A DNA stretch of 64,000 bases from Hemerocallis citrina. Taxonomy: Eukaryota; Streptophyta; Magnoliopsida; Asparagales; Asphodelaceae. The stretch is taken from NCBI GenBank assembly GCA_017893485.1, contig CM030365.1, forward strand, positions 28,108,289 through 28,172,288, given 5' to 3'. The notes beneath the pieces are model-generated. The model ran no database searches. It had not been told where the DNA came from and saw only the letters and a list, made by a program, of their open reading frames with translations. The translations under genes were made by a program, and so were the position numbers. Below, piece after piece: positions 56,758-64,000 of the stretch (position 1 is its first letter; every line of letters begins with the position of its first letter).

Positions 56758-57650
56758 AGTGGTAGATGCAGATCGTGTAGATGTGGTGGCCATCCAGATG
56801 GTGGACTTGGTTCATATCTGGTGGAGGTCCGATTCCGAAAGGCTCGAATGACCGATCACTTGGGCCACTTTCACTAGGAGCTTTTTGGAGAAGTTCTTTC
56901 CTAGCAGCACTAGAGTTGTGATGAAGCAACAATTCTTGGCCCTGAAACAGGTTGGTCATTATTTCTAGAAATGGAATTTTGTTACTTATTTTCCATGCAA
57001 TGTTGTAACATAAGACTTTCTGAAACAGGGCTCCAGGTCTGTGGACGGGTACACCGCTGAATTTATGGGACTTAGTTGCTTTGCAGCCATTCTTGTGGCA
57101 AACGAAGAGGATAGGGCTCGTAGGATCATTTTGGGGCATGAGCGAGACATCAAGGTGCAGCTTGTCTTTCTTCGCTTGCATACTTATGCTGAGGATCTTG
57201 AGGCAGCTAGAGCTCAGGAGCAGGCTCATGGTGGATTGGCTCCTTCTCAGCGGACTGTTCCGCACTCAGTTGTTAGGCCTTCTGGTGGGTCTTTTCGGAG
57301 ACCTGTCCCAGCCCCTTCGGTCAGGGTAGCTCCTTACTCTGCTGCGGGTCCTCCGAGAATTGGTTTTTACAACTTTTTCCGTTTTCCAAGGCATGAGCGC
57401 AAGGATTGCCGACGTGCCAATCGTCGCTATTTTGGTTGTGGTGCTGCTGACCATTCGGTGCGGGACTGTCCGCAGTTGGCTCTTCCAGCCAGGGGTCTAG
57501 TTTAGCTAGTTGGCGTAGCTCGTGGTCCAGTTAGACCACTGCTTCCTCCGCAGCGCCAGATTGTCAGTCTGAGGACCGCTGCTCCCACGAGAGGTCAGGC
57601 TTTCAACCTGACTCCTGCTGATGCTGAGACAGTTGAGAGTGTGGTTGCAG
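56758..57650 (+). pseudogene. Element P gag, 3' part with zinc knuckle
   Basis: It continues capsid (VVDADRVDVVAIQMVDLV), has a 1-nt shift near 56850, an intron-like 78-bp insertion (56951-57028), then YTAEFMGLSCFAAILVANEE and a knuckle RYFGCGAADHSVRDC whose first Cys is Tyr. A TAG at 57503 interrupts the frame, which then stays open to 57650 where a second intron-like stretch begins. Confidence 0.85.
56951..57028 (+). other. Intron-like 78-bp insertion in gag, flanked by a 10-bp direct repeat
   Basis: CTGAAACAGG occurs at 56942-56951 and again at 57020-57029. Between the copies lies AT-rich sequence with an in-frame TAG. The ends read CAG|GTTGGT and CTGAAACAG|GGC, so exact splicing (phase 0) restores the gag frame. 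Element H has no insertion at this point. It may be an insertion that duplicated a proto-splice site, or simply a disabling insertion. Confidence 0.45.
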
Positions 57651-57799
57651 GTATATTTTTCTTTTATTATTTTGTTGTTTTTCTTTTGTTCTTCTTTTCC
57701 TTTTTTGTTTTATTTCTTTCTGTTTGTCTTTCTGCATTCTGTTTTTCCTCACCCCAGTTCAACCATTCTTTTCCTTGTCTTTTTTGATTTCTGTCTTAG
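57651..57799 (+). other. Candidate intron at the gag-protease junction of element P
   Basis: 149 nt, T-rich, donor GTTGCAG|GTATAT, acceptor TTTCTGTCTTAG|GTG. The gag frame enters in phase 1 and the protease frame leaves in phase 1. The catalytic Asp codon is 14 codons downstream, the same phase and distance as in element H (29963-30057). Confidence 0.6.
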
Positions 57800-58272
57800 G
57801 TGTTGTCCTTGTTTGCTCTTTCCCTGCTCATGTTCTTTTTGATTCTGGGGCAACCCATTTTTTTGTCTCCTCCCGATTTGTCGCTCACCATCAGTTGGAG
57901 TGTAGCAACATGTCAGAGGCTTGGAGCATTGTGATGGGTGGTGGAGTTGTCATTTGTTCCCGGGAGTACAGGAAGTGTCCCGTAATTGTTGGTAGTGCAG
58001 ATTTCAAAGCCAATCTGATTGTAATTGGGAATTCAGTATTTGATGTTATTCTGGGTATGGATTGGTTGGGTGAAACCCATGCCATTATTGATTGCCATGC
58101 CAAGAAAGTTGTGTTCCGGATTCTAGATAGCACAGAGTTTGAGTTCCATGCCGGGGAGTCTTCCCTTGGCCGAGCTATTTTTGATCAGGAGGTGTGTGCG
58201 ATGGAGTTGCATTCAGGCTGTGAGGCTGCGCCTCTAGTAGTGTGGAATTTCCTGGATGTTTTTCCAGAGTAG
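57800..58272 (+). pseudogene. Element P protease
   Basis: The aspartic protease has the active-site motif VLFDSGATHFFVS and the later VILGMDWLGETHAIIDC motif, both well preserved. The frame ends at a TAG (58270) in the linker before RT (LPCLPPDRDV follows), where a Glu or Gln codon is expected. Confidence 0.88.
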
Positions 58273-59880
58273 TTGCCTTGCTTACCCCCTGATAGGGATG
58301 TGGAGTTCGGTATTGAAGTTTAGCCGAAGAGTCCATACAGGATGGCACCGGTTGATTTAACAGAGCTTAAGGTGCAGATTCAGGAGTTGCTTGATTTGGG
58401 TTTCATCAGACCCAGTGTTTCGCCTTGGGGTGCTCCAGTCCTTTTTATCAACAAGAAGAATGGTAGTCGTCGACTTTGTGTGTATTATCAGGAACTAAAT
58501 AGTGTTACTGTGAAGAACCGGTTTCCGTTGTCTAGGATCGATGATTTGTTTGATCAGTTGAGTGGGGTTGCTATTTTCTCGAAGTTGGATCTTCGTTCTG
58601 GGTATCATAAAGTCAAAGTGAAGGCGACTGATGTACAGAAGACTACTTTTAGGACCAGATATGGCCACTATGAGTATCTTGTGATGCCGTTCGGGGTTAC
58701 GAACGCGCCTGCTGTATTCATGAGTCTTATGAACCGGGTCTTTCCTCAGTTCTTGGATAGATTTGTGGTGGTCTTCATTGATGATATTTTGGTGTATTCT
58801 CGGAATTGGGAAGATCAAGCTGAGCATCTTAGGGTGGTTCTGCAGACTTTCAGAGAGAATCATCTCTATGGGAAACTCAGCAAGTGCGAGTTTTGGCTCG
58901 ATAGGGTTTCATTCTTGGGGCACATTACTCAAGCGATGGTATTTCTGTGGATCCTACCGAGGTTGAGGCTGTGAAGGATTGTTCTGTTCCTAAGTCAGTT
59001 TCTGAAGTCAGGAGTTTTCTTGGTTTGGCTAGCTATTATCGAAAATTCGTACAAAATTTTTCAAAGATAGCGGGACCATTAACTAAGTTGACTGGAAAGG
59101 ATCAGAAGTTCTGTTGGTCTGATGAGTGTGGTGTGGCTTTTGTTGAGTTGAAGAACAGATTGACGTCAGCGCCTGTGTTGACTATTCCAGATGGTTCAGA
59201 TGGATTTGTAATTCACTGTGATGCTTCTGGTAAGGGTCTTGGAGCAGTTTTGATGCAGAAGGGCCGAGTCGTTGCATATGCATCGAGGTAGTTGAGGCTG
59301 CATGAGAAGAACTATCCGACTCATGACTTGGAGTCAGCAGCAGTGATTTATGCTTTGAAGCTGTGGAGACATTATTTACTTGGGGATCGAGTGGAGATCT
59401 TTACAGACCACAAAAATCTCAAGTACGTCTTCACCCAGAAGGAGTTAAACATGAGGCAAAGGCATTGATTGGAGCTTATGGCCTGATTATGACATTAGTT
59501 TGCAATACCATCCTGGTAAAGTAAACTTGGTGTCAGATACTTTGAGCAGGAGACCAGCAGTTATGTTCTTGACTCAGCAGAGGGATCTGATTGAGCAGAT
59601 GCGGAGGTTGGAGTTGGAGGTTTTGTTGCCGAGTTCTGATCGGAGTTGTTTGGTGCTTTAGCTTCAGTCGTCACTTGTTGATCAGATTAAAAAGGCACAG
59701 GCTGGTGATATGCAGTTGCAGACTTTTCGAGCTGAGGTTGAGTCTGGGTCCAGGATGGACATGGTTATTCATTCTGATGGATGGCTTCGTTTTGGATCCG
59801 AATTATGTGTCCCGAAAGGTCAAGTTCGTCATAGGTTGCTTGAGGAAGCCCATCAGTCTCGTTTTGCATCTTATAGAGTT
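58273..59880 (+). pseudogene. Element P reverse transcriptase and RNase H
   Basis: RT spans 58342 to about 58950 with [32 protein letters not shown] and an intact FIDDILVYS active site. A frameshift at about 58947 leads to the connection and RNase H ([29 protein letters not shown] region near 59400). A TAG at 59289 and several more stops follow between 59460 and 59700. The frame degrades before integrase. Confidence 0.9.
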
Positions 59881-60532
59881 CTCGTACAATAACAGCTCAA
59901 GCTAGTATTAAAGCTGGTCCATTCGAGGCGTTCTATGGGCGGGAGTGCAGATCACCAATGTGTTGGGATGACATTGGTGAGAGGAAGTTGTTGGGTCCGG
60001 AGTTGATCACCAGACAGTTGATGCTGTGGTTCAGATCAGGAAGCATTTGCAGGTAGCTCAGGATAGGCAGAAGCGATGGGCCGATGTCTATCGGAGAGCT
60101 TTCGAGTTTGGGGTTGCTGACCATGTTTTCCTAAAGGTATCGCCATGGCGCAGTGTCCTTCGATTCGGTGGTGGGGCAAGCTTAGCCCTAGGTTTATTGG
60201 ACTGTTTGAGATTTTGGAGTGAGTAGGCAAGGTGGCCTATCGTCTTGCATTGCCTGCCAGCATTATCAGGAGTGCATGATGTTTTCCATGTCTCACAACT
60301 CAGGAGATATATCCGAGATGAGAGCCACGTGATCGACTATTCTGAGTTGACTGTTCGGCCAGATTTGACTTGTGAGATTCCGCCAGTTGCTATTGTGGAT
60401 CGGCGGGAGAAAGTGCTTAAGAACAAGGTCATCAAGTTGGTTCGTATTGCTTGGAATCTTCACTCACCCGGTGAGTCGATTTGGGAACTAGAGGAGGAGA
60501 TTCAGCAGATTTTTTCTCATTTGTTTGAGTAG
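59700..60532 (+). pseudogene. Element P integrase remnant and chromodomain tail
   Basis: The start of the integrase zinc-binding domain (VRHRLLEEAHQSRF) runs at about 59872 directly into sequence from the end of the catalytic core (LIEFSYNNSSS, then FEAFYGRECRSPMCW). Most of the zinc finger and the core with the catalytic residues are therefore deleted. The C-terminal domain (DRQKRWADVYRR, VFLKVSPW) and a chromodomain-like tail ending SHLFE at 60532 remain, with frameshifts near 60000 and 60170. Confidence 0.88.
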
Positions 60533-60628
60533 TTTTTGTTTTATTCTTTTTGGTTGTTTTGGGGTTACCCTATGTATCTTCTTGTTTGAATTTCGATGAC
60601 GAAATTCTTCTTGTTAGGTGGGTAGAAT

Positions 60629-61964
60629 TGTAACCCTTATTTTTTATTTTGTGTATTTTTTGAGCGTATTTTCTTTTTCCTTGTAATTGGTTCCTCTTGT
60701 ATTTCTCTTGGACCGTATATTGGATTTTATTTTCAATATATATTCTTTTATTATTTTTGGTCTCTTTTATTTGATTCTTGATGCTTGTTCATCTCTTGTT
60801 TCGTCGCTTTTGATCGAGTTGTTGTTATCTTCCCCATTTTATTATTCATACCCTGAATTATATTCTTCTATTATTCTGTTCATTTTTGCCCAACCTATAT
60901 TTTGCTTGAATTCCTAATACCCGTGTTAATTCCCTAACTATCCACTTAATCCAATACCCCACTTGCACAAATCCAAACCTATTAAAACTCTACCTTATAC
61001 AAAAGATCCTATACCCAGTAACTAACTCCACCTATTCAATTAACCCAACCCATTTTCCCCATGCAACCCGACCCGCTACTTTCCCCACTCTGTTTTCGCC
61101 GTCACCCACCTTCTCAACCCTATTAAACTCACTATATATATTCTAAACCCATGCACCCCCGTTTACTCCTTACCCTAGCCGTCATCTTCCTTGCAACCCT
61201 AGTACCGAGCTTTCCCTCTTCGTCCCGTGCTCCATCTCTCCCGTCCATCTCTCTTTCTCCCTGCTCTGTTTTCGGTGCCGTTCGACGACAGCAACCGTAG
61301 CAGCGACACAAGCGCCGCCGCCGCCACCGCCTGTCCTTTCCCTCACCGACTGCAGTAGATGCAGTCGTCGTCCGCCGTGCCACTCCCTCGCTCTCTCTCT
61401 CTTGGTTTGCGTGTGCACGGAGTTGCATGTGTGATCGTTGCTTCGTGGGTTTTTGTTCATGGTTCGTTGAGTTCGTTGGCCGGGAATCCATTCCTGTTAT
61501 TCTTGCTTGGAGTCATTTTCGTCATCGGTTAAGGCACGTAACTTGTACTCAATTCCTTTGTATGATTCAAGTCATAAATTCCGCTTGCAGTGTAGTTGGG
61601 TTCTAGAGACAACTCGTGTGTGATATATTTTTGATGAGTATTGTCTCTTTATTGACCATAGTTGCCTCACAACACAAAATTTTAGATGAAACAATTTAGG
61701 TTTTGACCATTCTTGATGTGATTATATTTATGAGATAATTATGAGAATTTGTGTGTCATTTGGATCCATGTGATATACTTGTTGTGGACATGCCATATAC
61801 CCTATTTCATGATGTTTGGATACTTAGTAGACTCTATAACATGTTTGGTTGTTTTTGGAACGAGTTTCATATGTTGTATGTTGATTTGTTGTTAAAAGGA
61901 AAATATGTATTTTGTCGATGATCAGTTTTGATTGCTAATTTAGACCATATTAAGGTCAGTATCT
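60629..61964 (+). repeat. 3' LTR of element P (cut by copia)
   Basis: TGTAACCCTTATTTT follows a purine tract (AGGTGGGTAGAAT). It matches the 5' LTR from 48167 to about 49505. The TATA and GC donor equivalents (61534, reading GCACGT) are altered. The rest lies beyond the copia insertion and outside the window. Confidence 0.92.
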
Positions 61965-63436
61965 TGTTGGGTTTCGGGGCACAAACGCAGCGAAAAAGAA
62001 ATGAAAACAGATCCGAAACCCTAACCCTAGGATCCGTGTACAAGACATGGCTGATAATGGAGAAACAAAATTTTACCTTTCGGAGCTTTACGAAGGCTGA
62101 AAGATGGAGGTTACAATCACCACGCAACCCTTGTAGCTAGATCCGCGTCTCTAAAGCAGTCCACACGAACGTCCGATCGTCCAACGATCAAGGGAGCCGG
62201 TACTAGCCGATGATGCTTGCCTCTCTCTCTCTCTCTCTTGCCTCTCAACAGTTGAGCGGCTAGGGTTTTCTGTGAAAACGAATTTTTCAAAGATAATACT
62301 AAACCAATACATCTCTATGTATTTATAGGGAGAGAATGAGGTGGGCTTAACCGTAATCAGTTTGGCTTCTGATAAGACCAATCTGATTTGGTTTTATCAT
62401 TTAAATTCGAATTATCCTTTAATTAATTAAGTCCAACTCAATTAATTAAATAACTAATTTCGAATCATTTAATTTAAATTCCGAATTTAAATTAATACTC
62501 CTTTTAAACGTTCTAAGTGTGTGACCCTTTAGGTTATTATTACGTTGGCAATAATTTTATTATCTAATAATAAAATTATAAACAATGAGCGGCATCTAGT
62601 AATACATCATTGCTACCCAAGTAATAATAATAATTGGTGATTCAATTAAACCTTTCGTGACTAATGTCTCAATGTAATATAATCCTTTTAACCTTGATAT
62701 TATAGATTAAACTAGAGGCATGGTTCGTGTCATCCTCTTAATAATTTAATCTTTATTTTCTTGATCGATGAGTAGACTATTCAAACAAATCAATATTTGA
62801 GCATGGCCATGCATTTCATAGTCTCACTCAAACAAGAGGCCGATAATATCGCTCCTAAGATTAGGAGGGTTAAATTCCATCTAGATCATTCATATTTCTC
62901 ACACGATTCATAATGAACCCAATACTATCTTTATCATTACCCGATTAAAGATAACTTTTGATAGAATCAAAGTACATTAATTCTCGTGTAGAAATATAAT
63001 GATTTCAGGTCAGAGGACCATTACACCATTATCACAGTGAGATTACTTATGACACTTATTTATTTATTCCATGTTGAATCTCACAGTGGGTCTGTCCAGT
63101 ACAATGTATTCTTACATTTACCTATGTATTGATTTTAGTATCTTTATACTAATGACCCATGAGAGGTGGTCATCAATCAATCAACATACTAGTCTCAATG
63201 TATTATTACTGTCCTAATAATAATACTCGACTAGGGACATTTAAGATTATTATACTATATATAATCTCATGTTCATATAGTTCGTATTAATAATCTAAGG
63301 ACATTTATCATGCTAACATTTATAACGCAGTAAACACGAAGCATAATAAATTATTACTATAATCAAATAGAACATAATGTCAATAATACTGATTACATGA
63401 TATCATTGTATTGCCTCTAGGGCACCTACACTAACA
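61965..63436 (-). repeat. 3' LTR of the copia element
   Basis: 1472 bp, TGTTAGTGTAGG...GAAACCCAACA on the minus strand. A minus TATA box TATAAATAC lies at 62319-62327. The polypurine tract CAAGTGGGAGAT lies just upstream (63437-63448). Confidence 0.92.
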
Positions 63437-63450
63437 ATCTCCCACTTGCA

Positions 63451-64000
63451 CTAGAGCCAATCACTCATGTATCGAATACCAATGGAACTAGTGTGACCCT
63501 CGTGCTTCTGCTGCGACAAAGCCTTAGTCAGTGGGTCAGCTACGTTATCATTTGTATGCACTTTACATATATGTATATCTCCTCGTTCATTAATCTCACG
63601 AATAAGGTGATATCTTCTAAGTATATGTTTTGCCCTGGAGTGTGATCTTGGTTCCTTTGCTTGTGCTATGGCTCCACTGTTATCGCAATAAAGATCGATA
63701 GGATCTGCGATCGAGGGAACCACACCAAGCCCTGTGATGAAATTTCGGATCCAAACTGCCTCCTTAGCTGCTTCGCAAGCAGCAATATACTCAGCCTCCA
63801 TTGTAGAATCAGCTACTGTTTCTTGCTTTGAACTTTTCCAGCTTACATCACCTCCGTTGAGACAAAACACGAAACCAGACTGGGATATAGAATCATCCTT
63901 GTCTGTTTGGAAACTAGAATCAGTGTAACCTTTTACCACTAGTCTCTCTTCTCCCCCATATACCAAGAATGAATCTTTAGTCCTCTTCAAGTACTTAAGA
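63451..64000 (-). CDS. Ty1/copia RNase H, C-terminal end of pol (partial)
   Basis: An uninterrupted frame of at least 179 codons, open at the window edge. It shows GYTDSSFQTDKDDSISQSG, the ADSTMEAEYIAACEA motif, DLYCDNSGAIAQAKEP and the His of KHILRRYHLIRE, which are the D, E, D and H landmarks of copia RNase H. It ends with NVADPLTKALSQQKH...MSDWL at 63451, next to the polypurine tract. No frameshift or stop is seen in this part. Confidence 0.93.
   Translation of the reverse strand, partial: LKYLKRTKDSFLVYGGEERLVVKGYTDSSFQTDKDDSISQSGFVFCLNGGDVSWKSSKQETVADSTMEAEYIAACEAAKEAVWIRNFITGLGVVPSIADPIDLYCDNSGAIAQAKEPRSHSRAKHILRRYHLIREINERGDIHICKVHTNDNVADPLTKALSQQKHEGHTSSIGIRYMSDWL

Larger units (their letters stand above)
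48167..61964 (+). mobile_element. Element P: Ty3/gypsy chromovirus, defective, with nested insertions
   Basis: 5' LTR 48167-51593, Met primer site 51604-51615, gag-pol 51766-60532, purine tract and 3' LTR from 60629. The left flank of the insertion is GCTGA (48162-48166). The 3' LTR is cut at 61964 by a copia element, so the right end and duplication are outside the window. A solo LTR splits gag. The clade call (Tekay-like) rests on the Met primer and on the chromodomain-like tail IVDRREKVLKNKVIKL...WELEEE after integrase. Confidence 0.9.
61965..64000 (-). mobile_element. Ty1/copia retrotransposon, 3' part (continues beyond window)
   Basis: 3' LTR at 61965-63436 and the end of pol on the minus strand, running off the right edge. 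It is inserted in element P's 3' LTR; the left target copy is TATCT (61960-61964), matching the uninterrupted 5' LTR at about 49505. The open RNase H frame suggests it is the least decayed insertion here. Confidence 0.92.

Overview
This window is nuclear DNA from a flowering plant. It consists almost wholly of nested LTR retrotransposons, and I found no convincing ordinary host gene. Evidence for this is plant-type Ty3/gypsy coding sequence with chromodomain tails, initiator-Met tRNA primer sites (TGGTATCAGAGC), a Tat-lineage element with a second RNase H and antisense extra ORFs, a Ty1/copia RNase H, and LTRs of 0.6 to 4.7 kb bounded by TG..CA and 5-bp target duplications. The species cannot be named from this evidence.

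Left block (1-43.2 kb). The oldest recognisable element is a minus-strand chromovirus ('element H', probably Tekay-like). Its extra ORF, gag, protease, RT/RNase H/integrase/chromodomain and 3' LTR are read from about 43159 down to 1712. It is split by two LTR insertions. The first, LTR Y (5995-29541), carries LTR X (6048-25401, TSD CTAAG), which carries a 15.7-kb Tat element (7757-23429, TSD GGGCG/GGGTG). The second, LTR Z (31564-43008, TSD GGTCT), carries an 8.2-kb non-autonomous element with giant LTRs (33447-41663, TSD TATTC). Another LTR (1-1711) sits in H's 3' LTR.

Middle (43.2-48.2 kb). This holds remnants: a copia-like LTR, MITE-like inverted repeats, a fragment of a Tat antisense ORF, two related LTR pieces and an LTR fragment of the 'TGTAGCGCCCC' type.

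Right block (48.2-64 kb). A plus-strand chromovirus ('element P') has its 5' LTR at 48167-51593 and its 3' LTR from 60629. Its gag is cut by a 4.7-kb solo LTR (52061-56752, TSD TCTAG) and its 3' LTR is cut by a minus-strand Ty1/copia element (61965 to beyond 64000).

The most interesting signals concern RNA processing. At least ten LTRs carry a strong 5' splice site (AG|GTGAGT, AG|GTGGGT or AG|GCAAGT), in most cases clearly downstream of a TATA box. In elements P and H a 3' splice site lies 1-3 nt before the first ORF's ATG. Both elements also carry a candidate phase-1 intron at the same place between gag and protease. P's gag has a second intron-like insertion flanked by a 10-bp direct repeat. 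The Tat element carries, antisense to its pol, a TATA-driven multi-exon ORF of the plant Transposase_28 type, followed by two further coiled-coil ORFs. All gypsy coding regions are damaged; only the copia RNase H region looks intact.
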